DNA of 64,000 bases from Acidobacteriota bacterium (GTDB lineage Bacteria > Acidobacteriota > Thermoanaerobaculia > Gp7-AA8). Below the pieces are notes generated by a model, which ran no database searches, was not told the DNA's origin, and saw only the letters and a list, made by a program, of their open reading frames with translations. The stretch is taken from the NCBI GenBank assembly GCA_016184115.1, contig JACPDH010000013.1, positions 1 to 64,000 of the forward strand, in the 5' to 3' direction. Made by a program: the position numbers and the translations under genes. Shown in pieces: positions 8,090-16,862 of this stretch (position 1 is the stretch's first letter; each line of letters begins with the position of its first letter).

Positions 8090-8408
8090 GACGATCCCTC
8101 TCTTCCTATTCGCATCGAGTGCGTGACGGTCGAGTTCCACGTTGTGTGCCAGCTTCCGCGCAACCAGTTAAGGTGCTCATTCGATGCCGGTTAGGCGAAA
8201 CGTGCGGTGAGGCGTAGGGTCGGCTGTTGACCCGAATTCGCGCCCGCAGGAGAAATGGCGGGTCACGCATTGATCGGATGGGTCAGCGGATTCCAACTAG
8301 CGATGGAACGCGAAGGAAGGCCTTATGGCCGAAGCGCTGTGGGTGGGCCGGAAAAGAGAAGCGGGCGCCTCGCGGCGCCCGCTTCGATCGCTGCGAAGTG
8401 GAAGCCGT
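8090..8408. other. Intergenic region between sucD and the protease gene
   Basis: 319 bases without a gene. It holds the sucCD terminator at 8356-8383, one copy of GTTAGGC (8190-8196) and the leader of the protease gene. A short GGGTCGGC-TG-TTGACCC imperfect hairpin lies near 8218-8232. Short open frames here lack ribosome binding sites and protein-like composition. Confidence 0.6.
8356..8383 (-). terminator. Terminator of the sucCD operon
   Basis: A perfect 12-bp stem GAAGCGGGCGCC with GGCGCCCGCTTC and a 4-nt loop, 25 nt past the sucD stop. On the minus strand it is followed by TCTTTT. A typical factor-independent terminator. Confidence 0.88.
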
Positions 8409-9287
8409 CTACTTCCTCTTCCAGACCGCTTCGAGCTTCGAGCCGAGGTCGGCCGGGGAGACGACGACGTGGATGCCTGCGGCTTCGAGCGCGTCCATCT
8501 TCTCCTTTGCCGTTCCCTTACCGCCCGAGATGATCGCGCCGGCGTGGCCCATGCGGCGTCCCGGAGGAGCCGTCTGCCCTGCGATGAAGGCGACGACCGG
8601 CTTCTTCACGTTCGCCTTTACGAACGCGGCGGCTTCTTCTTCCGCCGATCCGCCGATCTCGCCGATCATCACGATCGCTTCGGTCTTGCCATCACGGTTG
8701 AAGGCGTCGAGGCAGTCGATGAAGTTCGTGCCGGGGAGTGGATCGCCGCCGATTCCTACCGCGGTCGTCTGGCCGATGCCGCGTTTCGTCAGCTGTCCGA
8801 CCGCTTCATACGTGAGCGTTCCGGAGCGCGAGACGATGCCGATCGGGCCCTCCTTGTGGATGTGCCCCGGCATGATGCCGATCTTTGCTTCGCCCGGCGT
8901 GATGAGGCCGGGGCAGTTCGGTCCGATGAGGCGCGACTTGCCCGATTTCCTCAGCGCGTCGTGCGCCTTCGTCATGTCGTTCACCGGCACGCCCTCGGTG
9001 ATGCAGACGATCAGCTCGATGCCGGCGTCGCACGCTTCCATGATCGCGTCGGCGGCGAACGGTGGCGGAACGAAGATCAGCGAGCAGTTTGCTCCCGTCT
9101 TCTCGCGACCTTCGGAGATCGTATTGAAGACGGCGAAGCCTTCGTGCGTCGTGCCACCCTTGCCGGGAGTGACGCCGCCGACGACCTGCGTGCCGTAGTC
9201 GCGGCAGGTCGTCGCGTGAAATGTGCCTTCCCGCCCCGTGATGCCGGAGACGAGTACCTTGGTGTTCTTGTCAGCCCAGATTGCCAT
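8409..9287 (-). CDS. sucD: Succinyl-CoA synthetase, alpha subunit
   Basis: 292 aa, the usual length. The CoA-binding Rossmann domain starts [14 protein letters not shown], and the phosphohistidine loop is the [10 protein letters not shown] segment near residue 248. With SucC it converts succinyl-CoA, ADP or GDP and phosphate to succinate, CoA and NTP in the TCA cycle. The ATG lies 3 nt after the sucC stop, and GGGAGC of the sucC end serves as ribosome binding site, so the two subunits are translationally coupled. A strong terminator follows. Confidence 0.97.
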   Translation of the reverse strand: MAIWADKNTKVLVSGITGREGTFHATTCRDYGTQVVGGVTPGKGGTTHEGFAVFNTISEGREKTGANCSLIFVPPPFAADAIMEACDAGIELIVCITEGVPVNDMTKAHDALRKSGKSRLIGPNCPGLITPGEAKIGIMPGHIHKEGPIGIVSRSGTLTYEAVGQLTKRGIGQTTAVGIGGDPLPGTNFIDCLDAFNRDGKTEAIVMIGEIGGSAEEEAAAFVKANVKKPVVAFIAGQTAPPGRRMGHAGAIISGGKGTAKEKMDALEAAGIHVVVSPADLGSKLEAVWKRK

Positions 9288-9290
9288 GCG

Positions 9291-10454
9291 TTAGGCTCCC
9301 TTGACCGCGGCCACGACTTTCGTCGCCGCGTCCGCCATGCCGTCGGCGGCGATGATGTTCAGCCCCGACTTTGCCAGGATTTCTTTGCCCAGTTCGACGT
9401 TCGTTCCTTCGAGACGGACGACGAGCGGAACGGGGAGACCGATCTCCTTCGACGCCTGAACCACGCCCTCCGCGATGCGATCGCAGCGCATGATGCCGCC
9501 GAAGATGTTGATCAGGATCGCCTTCACGTTCTTGTCAGAAAGGATGATCCGGAATGCGTTCTTGACCTGCTCGGCCGTCGCGCCGCCGCCGACATCGAGG
9601 AAGTTCGCCGGCTCGCCCCCCGCGTGCTTGATGATGTCCATCGTCCCCATCGCGAGGCCGGCGCCGTTGACCATGCAACCGACGGTGCCGTCGAGCTTGA
9701 TGTAGTTGAGGCCGTGCTTCGACGCTTCGACCTCGAGCGGATCTTCCTCGGCGAGATCGCGCATCTCGACGATGTCCTTGTGGCGGAACAGGGCGTTATC
9801 GTCGAAGTTCATCTTGCAGTCGAGTGCGAGAACGTCCTCTTCCTTCGTCACGAGGAGAGGGTTGATCTCGGCGAGCGACGCGTCGGTGTCGATGTACGCC
9901 TGCATCAGCTTCTGACAGAAGTCGACGCATTTCTTGAACGCGGTGCCCGTTAGGCCCAGTGCGTAGGCGATTCGGCGCGCCTGGAACGGCTGCATCCCGA
10001 GGATCGGGTCGATCGCCTCTCGGTGGATCGCGGTCGGATCCTTCGCGGCGACCTCCTCGATCTCCATGCCTCCCTGCTTCGACGCCATCACGACCGGTTT
10101 GCCGATACGGCGGTCGAGCGTGATGCCGAGGTAGAGCTCGCGATCGATGTTGAGCGCCTCCTCGATGAGCACCTTGCCGACCAGGCGCCCTTCGGGGCCC
10201 GTCTGGTGCGTGACGAGCGTCATGCCGATGATCTGCTTCGCGATCTCGACGGCCTCGTCGGGCGTCTTGGCGAGCTTGACCCCGCCTCCCTTGCCACGGC
10301 CGCCGGCGTGGATCTGCGCCTTGACGACGACGCGTCCGCCGAGCTCCTTGGCGATCTCTCGCACGGCCTCCGGGTTGTCGGTGACGACTCCGCGAGGAAC
10401 GGCGACTCCGTATCTCTTCAGGATCTCTTTTGCTTGATATTCATGTACTTTCAT
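9291..10454 (-). CDS. sucC: Succinyl-CoA synthetase, beta subunit
   Basis: 387 aa, starting [20 protein letters not shown], the conserved N-terminus of the ATP-grasp beta subunit. The segment [10 protein letters not shown] and the C-terminal ligase domain with [15 protein letters not shown] (succinate and phosphate site) are present. It forms a heterotetramer with SucD. The frame is open 46 codons further upstream, but those codons read as non-protein sequence and the ATG at 10454 fits the family. There is no clear ribosome binding site: a -10-like TACATA ends only 10 nt before the ATG, so the message may be leaderless or nearly so. Confidence 0.97.
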   Translation of the reverse strand: MKVHEYQAKEILKRYGVAVPRGVVTDNPEAVREIAKELGGRVVVKAQIHAGGRGKGGGVKLAKTPDEAVEIAKQIIGMTLVTHQTGPEGRLVGKVLIEEALNIDRELYLGITLDRRIGKPVVMASKQGGMEIEEVAAKDPTAIHREAIDPILGMQPFQARRIAYALGLTGTAFKKCVDFCQKLMQAYIDTDASLAEINPLLVTKEEDVLALDCKMNFDDNALFRHKDIVEMRDLAEEDPLEVEASKHGLNYIKLDGTVGCMVNGAGLAMGTMDIIKHAGGEPANFLDVGGGATAEQVKNAFRIILSDKNVKAILINIFGGIMRCDRIAEGVVQASKEIGLPVPLVVRLEGTNVELGKEILAKSGLNIIAADGMADAATKVVAAVKGA

Positions 10455-10464
10455 AGGCCGGCGA

Positions 10465-10493
10465 TATGTATCACGACGCCAGCCCCTTGTCAT
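10465..10493 (-). promoter_or_regulatory. Putative sigma-70 type promoter of sucCD
   Basis: On the minus strand ATGACA (10493-10488), a 17-nt spacer and TACATA (10470-10465) make a plausible -35/-10 pair. The predicted start of transcription is within a few nt of the sucC ATG. This agrees with the missing Shine-Dalgarno sequence. Confidence 0.5.
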
Positions 10494-10556
10494 GTGACGA
10501 TGACCCGGAAGCCGCGGCGACGGCGTCCCGCGGTCACGCGGTGGCCACCGCGACCA

Positions 10557-10592
10557 GCCCGCATCTCTCACAGCCCTTCGTCGCGACGGCAT
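10557..10592 (+). repeat. Partial copy of the GCATTTCTCACAGCC repeat family
   Basis: The sequence AGCCCGCATCTCTCACAGCC followed by CTTCGTCGCGACGG closely matches the left arm of the element at 41101-41291 and the inverse of 30741-30780. Only one arm is visible here. It lies in the 217-nt gap between the sucC promoter and the small basic-protein gene. Confidence 0.6.
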
Positions 10593-10671
10593 CCCACCCT
10601 TGCGCTACGGCCGGAACCGTAGCCATGATTCCTCGGAGAGGCCTGACCGCGGCGTCAGCGCCGCGCCGGCA

Positions 10672-10830
10672 TCACCGATTACCCATGGCGGTGTGGGAAA
10701 AGCGCTTCTGCACGGTCGGCGTCTTCGCGAGTACCTTTTTCAGGTCGTGGCTCTGCTCCACGTGCTCGCGGCCCTTGCCCTTGGCGTGGGGCTTCATGGC
10801 GGTCTGTTTCTTCGTTTCCTTCTCAGCCAT
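10672..10830 (-). CDS. Small basic protein of unknown function (52 aa)
   Basis: A short minus-strand gene running from ATG 10830 to TGA 10672-10674. GGAGG sits 6 nt before the ATG, one of the best ribosome binding sites in the window. The product starts MAEKETKKQT and continues with AMKPHAKGKGREH, VEQSHDLKKVL and AKTPTVQKRFSHTAMGNR: about a quarter Lys/Arg plus five His, no signal peptide and no membrane segment. I do not recognise the family. The composition suits a nucleic-acid- or ribosome-associated peptide, but that is only inference. It is transcribed toward sucC, on the same strand, about 220 nt upstream of it. Confidence 0.68.
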   Translation of the reverse strand: MAEKETKKQTAMKPHAKGKGREHVEQSHDLKKVLAKTPTVQKRFSHTAMGNR

Positions 10831-10968
10831 CAGAAACCTCCATGTGCTGCATCTTCAATCTAGCGCCATGGCGTGCCGCGTGCCAGTCAGCCGTGTCGCA
10901 TCGGTGGGGCGCGGCGCAACCGGCTGCCGATGGATGACGCCGTCCGGCTCGTTTGTTTCCCCTCGCGC

Positions 10969-11832
10969 ATGAACGACGCGATCTGTCTGATCACCGGAGC
11001 GAACGCGGGAATCGGCCTCGAAACTGCTCGCGCACTCGCGGCGCGCGGTGCGACAGTGGTGATGGCAGGCCGTGATCCGAAGAAGGTCGAGGGGGCCGTT
11101 TGCCAGGTCGGGGGAAGTGCAGCGTCCGGGAACGTCGAGCCGCTCGTCTGCAATCTCGCGTCAATGCGCTCAATCGAGGCGGCGGCGTCCGAGTTTCGCG
11201 CGCGCCACACAAAGCTCGATCTCCTCATCAACAACGCGGGGCTCTTCCTGAGCGACCGGATCGTCACCGAAGATGGGTTCGAGTCGACGATCGCAATCAA
11301 CCACCTTGGCCATTTTCTTCTGACACATCTGTTGAGCGATCGCATCCTCGGGTCGGGGAACGCGCGGGTCGTCAACGTCTCGTCGAATGCACACTACTCG
11401 GCGAAGGGAATCGACGTCGACGACGTTCACGCCGGAAAACGCCGTTACTCCGGCGTTCGGGCGTACGCGGAGAGCAAGCTCGCGAATGTGCTCTTCACGC
11501 GGGCGCTCGCGCGCCGTTGGAGCGGTCGCGGCGTGACTGTGAACGCGGTACACCCAGGTGTCGTGAACACTCGGATTGCCGCCGATGGTGATGCGCGCGG
11601 CGTCATCAAGCTCCTCTGGGATATCGGCCGGCCGTTCATGCTTTCCCCTGCCGACGGGGCGAAGACCTCGCTTTACGTCGCGACGTCCGACGAGGGGGGC
11701 GCGGTGACGGGACGCTACTTCGTGAAGTCGGCGCAGCGTCGCCCAAGCCGCTACGCACTCGACAACGCGCTCGCGGAGCGCTTATGGGAGGCGAGCGAGC
11801 GGGCCGTGGGATTCGAGAGGTCACACGGTTGA
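10969..11832 (+). CDS. Short-chain dehydrogenase/reductase (retinol dehydrogenase/WWOX-like)
   Basis: 287 aa. NAD(P)-binding motif TGANAGIG at residues about 10-17 and NNAG near 92. The catalytic Tyr-Lys pair is in YAESKLAN, with a preceding Ser in VVNVSSNAHYS. Arg-containing AGRDPKK after beta-2 suggests NADPH preference. SDRs of this group reduce or oxidise aldehydes, ketones or alcohols; the substrate cannot be read from sequence. The start at 10969 gives the conserved AICLITGA beginning; the frame is open to 10873 and an ATG at 10930 is the alternative. Neither has a strong ribosome binding site. It stands alone, followed by a long hairpin repeat. Confidence 0.88.
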   Translation: MNDAICLITGANAGIGLETARALAARGATVVMAGRDPKKVEGAVCQVGGSAASGNVEPLVCNLASMRSIEAAASEFRARHTKLDLLINNAGLFLSDRIVTEDGFESTIAINHLGHFLLTHLLSDRILGSGNARVVNVSSNAHYSAKGIDVDDVHAGKRRYSGVRAYAESKLANVLFTRALARRWSGRGVTVNAVHPGVVNTRIAADGDARGVIKLLWDIGRPFMLSPADGAKTSLYVATSDEGGAVTGRYFVKSAQRRPSRYALDNALAERLWEASERAVGFERSHG

Positions 11833-11836
11833 AGGC

Positions 11837-11953
11837 AACACATCGAATGCAGAATGCAGAATGCAGAACGGAAGAATGAAGAAGGGCACGGCGCAATCGA
11901 GCTGCTCATCGCTTTCTTCATTCTTCCGTTCTGCATTCTGCATTCGATGTGTT
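11837..11953. repeat. Heptad inverted repeat between the SDR and rlmD genes
   Basis: The left arm (11837-11885) and right arm (11911-11953) are almost perfect reverse complements over about 42 nt around a 25-nt spacer. The arm begins AACACATC, continues with GAATGCA units and ends GAACGGAAGAATGAAGAA. The left arm has three GAATGCA heptads and the right arm two, so the arms differ by exactly one 7-nt unit. It starts 5 nt after the SDR stop and would fold into a very stable hairpin in RNA. Confidence 0.9.
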
Positions 11954-11999
11954 CCTCTTCTCGTGCCGCCCGAACGTCTGCTGAAGTACACTCCGGCGC

Positions 12000-13184
12000 A
12001 TGCGCACGCCTCCTGTTTCGGTCGGCGAGATTCTCGAGCTGAGCCCCGATGGACTCGTCGCCGGAGGCGAGGCGATCTGCCGCGTCGACGGTTTCCCGCT
12101 CTTCGTTCCGAGAATCTATCGAGGTGACGTCGCGCAGATCGAAGTCGTCGAGGTCAAGAGGGGCTTTGGGCGGGGACAGGTCATCGAGTTGGTGAGCGCC
12201 TCGCCGCAGCGGAGACGCGACCCCTGCCCCGTGGCTGGAGAGTGCGGTGGGTGCGATTGGGCTGAGCTGCGGCTCGACGCACAACTCGATGCGAAGAAAG
12301 AAATCGTGCTCGACTCGCTCCGGAGGATAGGCAAATTCGATCCTGGCGCCCTCCCTTCGATCCGACTGCACGCGTCGCCGCTCAACTATCGACTCCGGAG
12401 CCGGCTTCACGCCGATCCGTCCGATCCGGGGAGTGTCGGGTTCTACGCCCGGAAGTCGAACGACGTCGTCCCGATCAGCGAGCGCTGCGAGGTCATCGGT
12501 CCCGCATTGCTCGGTAATCTCGATGCGCTGCGAAATGTGGCGCGAGGCGGCGCTGTCATCGATGCGTTCGAGTCGAGCCATGCCTTCTCGTACGCTGCGC
12601 GGCCCGATGACGACACGAAAGGTGTGCCGGTCGCGCTCGAGGTGGGCAGCCGGACCTACACGCTCTCGACGACGACGTTCTTTCAAGTGAACCGGCATCT
12701 GTTGGGGCGGCTCATCGCGCTCGTGTCGGCGCACGCGGCGGAGAGTGCGGGGAGGGAGCTCGCACTCGATCTTTACGGTGGCGTCGGCTTCTTCGCGCTT
12801 CCTCTCGCAGAGCGATTCGCGCGCGTCGTCACCGTGGAAGCGCTCGGCGAGGCGCACATCTACGCCGGTCTCAATTGCCGCGCTACGCCTAACGTCGCGG
12901 TCGTTGGAGCGCCGGTCGAGGAGTTTCTCGAAGCATTCGAGGAGCAAGCCGACTTCGCACTCGCCGACCCGCCCCGCGCAGGTCTGACGCCGCGCGCTCT
13001 CGACCTCCTCGCGCGGGCGGCCCCACCGAAGATTTGTTATCTGTCGTGCGATCCGGTAACCTTTTCACGTGACGCGGCGGAACTGGGGCGCCGTGGTTAC
13101 GCCCTCCGTTCGCTCGACCTCCTCGATCTCTTTCCGAACACCCACCACGTAGAGACGCTCTCCTTGCTCGCGCTTGAGCAATGA
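12000..13184 (+). CDS. rlmD: 23S rRNA (uracil-C5)-methyltransferase, RlmD/TrmA family
   Basis: 394 aa. An N-terminal TRAM-like domain (about 5-65) is followed by the iron-sulfur cysteines Cys76, Cys82 and Cys85 (CPVAGECGGC), with a probable fourth in SERCEV near residue 162. The methyltransferase domain has the SAM motif LDLYGGVGFFALP, the DPPRAG motif and the catalytic Cys in YLSCDP. The cluster pattern is that of RlmD rather than TrmA, but target base and RNA are inferred from family only. It heads a plus-strand cluster with comEC, a zinc-ribbon protein and miaA. TACACT lies 7 nt before the ATG and no ribosome binding site is visible. Confidence 0.92.
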   Translation: MRTPPVSVGEILELSPDGLVAGGEAICRVDGFPLFVPRIYRGDVAQIEVVEVKRGFGRGQVIELVSASPQRRRDPCPVAGECGGCDWAELRLDAQLDAKKEIVLDSLRRIGKFDPGALPSIRLHASPLNYRLRSRLHADPSDPGSVGFYARKSNDVVPISERCEVIGPALLGNLDALRNVARGGAVIDAFESSHAFSYAARPDDDTKGVPVALEVGSRTYTLSTTTFFQVNRHLLGRLIALVSAHAAESAGRELALDLYGGVGFFALPLAERFARVVTVEALGEAHIYAGLNCRATPNVAVVGAPVEEFLEAFEEQADFALADPPRAGLTPRALDLLARAAPPKICYLSCDPVTFSRDAAELGRRGYALRSLDLLDLFPNTHHVETLSLLALEQ

Positions 13185-15468
13185 ACCACGTTCGACCCCA
13201 GCAGCATCCGCATTCGCTTCGTTCGTAGCCGGCCTCGTTCTGGCCCGCATCGTCACCGATCCTGCAACGTCCGCGGCGGCGGCTGCACTCGTCGCATGTC
13301 TCGTACTCGCAATCCGGAGGCCGGGTTGCGTGCGTGCGGCAGTGCTGGCGGCGCTCCTCGCGCTTGGACTCTCGATCGGTGCGCGCGAACGCGCCGCAAC
13401 CGCGCGAGAGCTCGCGCTGCTCGGCAGCGCGGGAGAGGATCGCTTCGTCACCGTCACGTTGCCGGTCGAGGACGATTGGCAGACGCTGGAAGACGGCAGG
13501 AAGCGGCTCTCCGCGCAGTCGTTCCGTGTGGCGCTTCGAGACGGCCGTTCGCTCGATATCGGCCGCCGGATCTTCGTGACGACTGCCGACGCGCCTCCCG
13601 ACGTCATCGACGCTGCGACGTTGGACGCGGAGGGCTTCCTGCGGCGGACCACGCGCGGGAGTTACCGGCTTACGGTGAAGTCGTCGCGGCTCATGGCGCC
13701 GGGTGGTGAGGCGCGGCGCTGGTCGCCCGCGTACTGGAACCGCCGGCTAGTCCGAGCGCTTCGCAACGCGGCAGGCACATGGCGCGTGGCGTCGCTCGGT
13801 TGCTCACTCGTCGAATCGCTCGTCCTCGGCCGGCCGGCACGCCTGCCCGACGAGATGCTCGAGTCATACCAGCGGGGAGGGACGTACCACCTCCTCGTCT
13901 TCTCCGGCCTTCAGATTGCGATGCTCGCGGGCGCGCTTCGCTGGCTCGCACGGATGGCGGGGCTGCGACGGTCGGCCGACGCGCTCCTCCTCGCGGTGTC
14001 GTTCTTCGCACCTGCATTCGTAGGCTCCGATCCGTCGGTGTCGCGGTCGGCGTGGATGCTCGGGCTCCTCATCTTCACGCGAGTATGGGAGCGGCCCGTG
14101 AGTGCGACGAATGCGTTGTTTGCGTCCGCGCTCGTGAGGCTCGTGTCGTGCCCATGGGAGCTCGATGATCCTGGCTTCGCGCTGACCTATGCGGCGACGG
14201 CGGGCATCGTCGTCGTGGGACGGGCACTCGCAGGAATCGCCGGCCGGCGGAGCGGTGGACTGTTCGCCGGCGCTGGGGCGGAGCTCGCGACCTTCCCGCT
14301 CACGCTACTCTGGTTCAACCGCATCGTTCCCGGCGGATCGATCGCGACGCTCGTCTCGGGTCCAGTCCTCCTCGCGATGCTCGTTGCCGGCGTTCTCGCC
14401 TGCGTCCTCGCGCCAATCTCGCCTAACGGCGCGTTCGTCGTGCTCGATGCGATCGGGTCGGCGAATGAAGTGGTCGTCGCAATCAATCGATTCGTGGCGG
14501 ATGGCGCGGGGCTCTCGATCGCGATGCCGGCACCGCCTGCGTGGCTGGTTGCGGCGGCTCTCGCCTGCGCGGTTGTCGCGATCGCCCGTGGACGGATTGC
14601 ACTCGTTCCGTTTGCGCTGGCGCTTCCGATCGCCGCGTCGATCGCTCTCGCGGTGGTGCGAGGCGACGCCGGGGAGGGCGAGCTCCGACTGCTCGACGTC
14701 GGGCAGGGCGACGCGATTTTGCTGCGCAGCGGGCGAGGGTCGATTCTCGTTGACGCGGGCGGATCGTCGCGCGACCCATCGATCGGCCGGCGCCTGCTCG
14801 TTCCGCGCCTTGCGGACGCGGGCATCCGCCGGATCGACGCGATCGTCCTCTCGCATCCTCATCCCGATCACTGCGGTGCGATTCCCGCGGCGATGCGCGA
14901 CTTCGACGTCGGGCGCGTCGTCGTTGGACGCCGTCATGTGAGTGCCCCCTGCGTGCAGCGTGTGCTCGACGAGGCGTTGCGGCTCGGCATCCCGGTCGCG
15001 GACGCGGAGGCCGAAGGAACGCTCGTCACGGGAACGATTGAGCTCCGGCCGGTCGACGTCGGGACGAGGTTCCGTCGCGCTCCCGAGAACAACGGCTCGC
15101 TCGTCTACGCCGCGCGCATCGCGGGCCGCTCGCTCCTGCTCACCGGCGATGTCGAGAAGGAGGCAGAGACCGTCCTCCGCTACGATCACGCGGCGGAGCT
15201 GCGCGCCGAGATCCTCAAAGTTCCGCACCACGGCGGCGCGACGTCATCGACACCACGCTTTCTCGATCTCGTCGCCCCGAGGATTGCAATCGTCTCCTGT
15301 GGGCGAGGGAACCCGTTCGGGCATCCGTCGGACCAGGTCGTCAACGAGCTGAAGTCGCGTGGAGTCATCCTTTTGAGGACCGATATTCATGGCACCGTCG
15401 TGCTTACCTTCCAGGAAAACCGGGTGTTCGTGAAGCGCGAGTTTGACACTCCGAGTGCGACTCGCTGA
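13174..15468 (+). CDS. comEC: ComEC/Rec2 family DNA-uptake channel protein
   Basis: 764 aa. N-terminal hydrophobic segments are followed by a DUF4131-like soluble part (about 75-170) and the Competence domain with many membrane helices (about 190-480, including GGTYHLLVFSGLQIAML). The C-terminal metallo-beta-lactamase domain begins LDVGQGDAILL and has the metal motif SHPHPDHCG. ComEC carries single-stranded DNA across the inner membrane; the hydrolase domain is thought to degrade the other strand. The only sensible start is TTG 13174, overlapping the end of rlmD by 11 nt. A PilT-like ATPase gene is also in the window (56806), so the cell may be naturally competent. Confidence 0.94.
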   Translation: MSNEPRSTPAASAFASFVAGLVLARIVTDPATSAAAAALVACLVLAIRRPGCVRAAVLAALLALGLSIGARERAATARELALLGSAGEDRFVTVTLPVEDDWQTLEDGRKRLSAQSFRVALRDGRSLDIGRRIFVTTADAPPDVIDAATLDAEGFLRRTTRGSYRLTVKSSRLMAPGGEARRWSPAYWNRRLVRALRNAAGTWRVASLGCSLVESLVLGRPARLPDEMLESYQRGGTYHLLVFSGLQIAMLAGALRWLARMAGLRRSADALLLAVSFFAPAFVGSDPSVSRSAWMLGLLIFTRVWERPVSATNALFASALVRLVSCPWELDDPGFALTYAATAGIVVVGRALAGIAGRRSGGLFAGAGAELATFPLTLLWFNRIVPGGSIATLVSGPVLLAMLVAGVLACVLAPISPNGAFVVLDAIGSANEVVVAINRFVADGAGLSIAMPAPPAWLVAAALACAVVAIARGRIALVPFALALPIAASIALAVVRGDAGEGELRLLDVGQGDAILLRSGRGSILVDAGGSSRDPSIGRRLLVPRLADAGIRRIDAIVLSHPHPDHCGAIPAAMRDFDVGRVVVGRRHVSAPCVQRVLDEALRLGIPVADAEAEGTLVTGTIELRPVDVGTRFRRAPENNGSLVYAARIAGRSLLLTGDVEKEAETVLRYDHAAELRAEILKVPHHGGATSSTPRFLDLVAPRIAIVSCGRGNPFGHPSDQVVNELKSRGVILLRTDIHGTVVLTFQENRVFVKREFDTPSATR

Positions 15469-15483
15469 AAATCATTTGACACC

Positions 15484-15801
15484 ATGTCCGTCACGCTGTT
15501 CCGCACGGGGATCTGGATCATCATTGCGACACTCGTCGCCTACGTAGTCCGCGAGACGTACGTCGGGGAAACGCTCGAGTTCCTGAACGCGGAGCTTCTC
15601 TGGAACTCGATACTCCTCGGGGCCGCCGTGATCGGGCTCGGCGTCGTCGCGTGGATCGGCGGGAAGCTCATGCCGCAGAGGCGCTCGAAATGCCGAATCT
15701 GTGGCCATGTGATCCCGCGGGGAAGTGTCTACTGCCGGCCACACCTGCAAGAGAAGCTCGAAAGAGCGCGCCACGCCGATCTGGCAACGAGGCGGCGCTG
15801 A
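15484..15801 (+). CDS. Small membrane protein with C-terminal zinc ribbon
   Basis: 105 aa. Two membrane segments (about residues 8-25 and 40-62) are followed by a basic stretch (KLMPQRRSK) and a zinc-ribbon knuckle CRICGHVIP with YCRPH, then a charged helix. The gene starts 15 nt after comEC and its TGA overlaps the likely start of miaA, so it belongs to the same operon. I do not recognise a named family. Anchored zinc ribbons of this size usually act as small accessory proteins. Confidence 0.8.
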   Translation: MSVTLFRTGIWIIIATLVAYVVRETYVGETLEFLNAELLWNSILLGAAVIGLGVVAWIGGKLMPQRRSKCRICGHVIPRGSVYCRPHLQEKLERARHADLATRRR

Positions 15802-16712
15802 TCACGCACCCGCTTCTCGTGATCGCAGGTCCAACGGGCGTCGGAAAGAGCCGCCTCGCGATGGCACTCGCGCCTGCGGTCGATGGCGAGATCGTCAATT
15901 ACGATTCGGTACAGATCTATCGCGGATTCGATGTCGGAAGCGCGAAGCCGTCGCCCGATGACCGGCGCGTCGTGCCGCATCACATGATCGACATCGTCGA
16001 TGCAGACGAACCGTTCGACGCGGCGGAATACGCAACCCGGGCGCGCGTCGTCTGTGCGGAGATCGCCGCTCGCGGCCGCGTTCCGATCCTCGTCGGCGGC
16101 ACCGGCTTCTATCTGCGGGCGCTTCTCAGCGGACTGCCGGAGCTTCCCGGTCGTGACGACGCGCTGCGTGTACGTATCCGTGCGATCTGGGATTCGCCGC
16201 GAGGCGCCGCGCGTCTCTGGAGGCTCGTCGGTCGAATCGATCCCGTGACCGCGGGACGGATCGCGGCCGCCGATCGCCACCGGATCGAGCGGGCGCTGGA
16301 AGTCTACTTTTCGTCGGGGCGCCCGATCTCGAGTTGGGCACGGCCGATGGCGGGGATCGAGTCGCTTCCCGCGAGGAAGTTCGCGCTCGCACTCGAGCGC
16401 ACCGCGCTCAACCCGATTCTCGACGAGCGTGTGCGGGCGATGTACGCGAACGGGCTCGTCGCCGAGACGCGGGCCCTTCTCGCGCGCTTCCCATCCGCCG
16501 CGCGTCCCTTCACGACGATCGGCTACCGCGAAGCGGCCGCAGTCGTCACCGGCTCGATGACCGAGTCAGACGCGATCGCCGAAACGATGCGACGCACGCG
16601 CGCCTACGCAAAGCGCCAGATGACCTGGCTCCGGGCCGAACCGGGAATGACGTGGATTGATGCGGGGCGGGGAGTGGAGGAGATTCTGGCGGGATTCCAT
16701 GCTGAAGCGTGA
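15798..16712 (+). CDS. miaA: tRNA dimethylallyltransferase
   Basis: About 304 aa. The P-loop is GPTGVGKSRLA at the N-terminus, then NYDSVQIYRGFDVGSAKP, the DDRRVVPHHMID segment and LVGGTGFYLRALL, all hallmarks of MiaA. It prenylates A37 of tRNAs reading UNN codons. The start is uncertain: no ATG lies near the P-loop. CTG 15798 overlaps the previous TGA (CTGA) with GAGGCGG upstream and gives the usual N-terminal strand (PLLVIAGP). GTG 15819 would cut that strand short. The upstream frame to 15651 overlaps the zinc-ribbon gene and is not convincing. Confidence 0.93.
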   Translation: MITHPLLVIAGPTGVGKSRLAMALAPAVDGEIVNYDSVQIYRGFDVGSAKPSPDDRRVVPHHMIDIVDADEPFDAAEYATRARVVCAEIAARGRVPILVGGTGFYLRALLSGLPELPGRDDALRVRIRAIWDSPRGAARLWRLVGRIDPVTAGRIAAADRHRIERALEVYFSSGRPISSWARPMAGIESLPARKFALALERTALNPILDERVRAMYANGLVAETRALLARFPSAARPFTTIGYREAAAVVTGSMTESDAIAETMRRTRAYAKRQMTWLRAEPGMTWIDAGRGVEEILAGFHAEA

Positions 16713-16754
16713 AAACGGAGCCACCGGGTCTGGCCCGGATCGTCGCGAAATCGT

Positions 16755-16783
16755 TTGTGGCAATTTATAAGCTATTCTATTTA
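16755..16783 (+). promoter_or_regulatory. Putative sigma-70 type promoter of the TPR lipoprotein gene
   Basis: TTGTGG (16755-16760), a 17-nt spacer and TATTTA (16778-16783) lie in one of the most AT-rich segments of the window (about 16745-16860). The leader to the GTG at 16863 would be about 75 nt. Confidence 0.55.
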
Positions 16784-16862
16784 GGTGCTAGTTTTACGAG
16801 ATATGTATTGGTTTAATTTCGTATCAATTTTCAATTTCGAATTCCGCCCCCATACTTTCTTC

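Noticed and set aside
8325-9953. 542-codon plus-strand open frame over sucD and sucC
   Set aside because: Antisense shadow of the two succinyl-CoA synthetase genes, which have full family motifs; no ribosome binding site or recognisable domain.
11751-12947. 398-codon minus-strand frame across the SDR end, the hairpin and rlmD
   Set aside because: It would need to read through a 42-bp hairpin repeat and lies antisense to rlmD; composition is that of a shadow frame.
15651-15797. Longer N-terminus for MiaA from ATG 15651
   Set aside because: The added residues overlap the zinc-ribbon gene in another frame, do not resemble MiaA and push the P-loop far from the N-terminus.
16785-16862. Longer N-terminus for the TPR lipoprotein from 16785
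   Set aside because: It would place 26 aromatic-rich residues from AT-rich leader DNA before a perfect lipoprotein signal, and it starts only 1 nt after the predicted -10 box.
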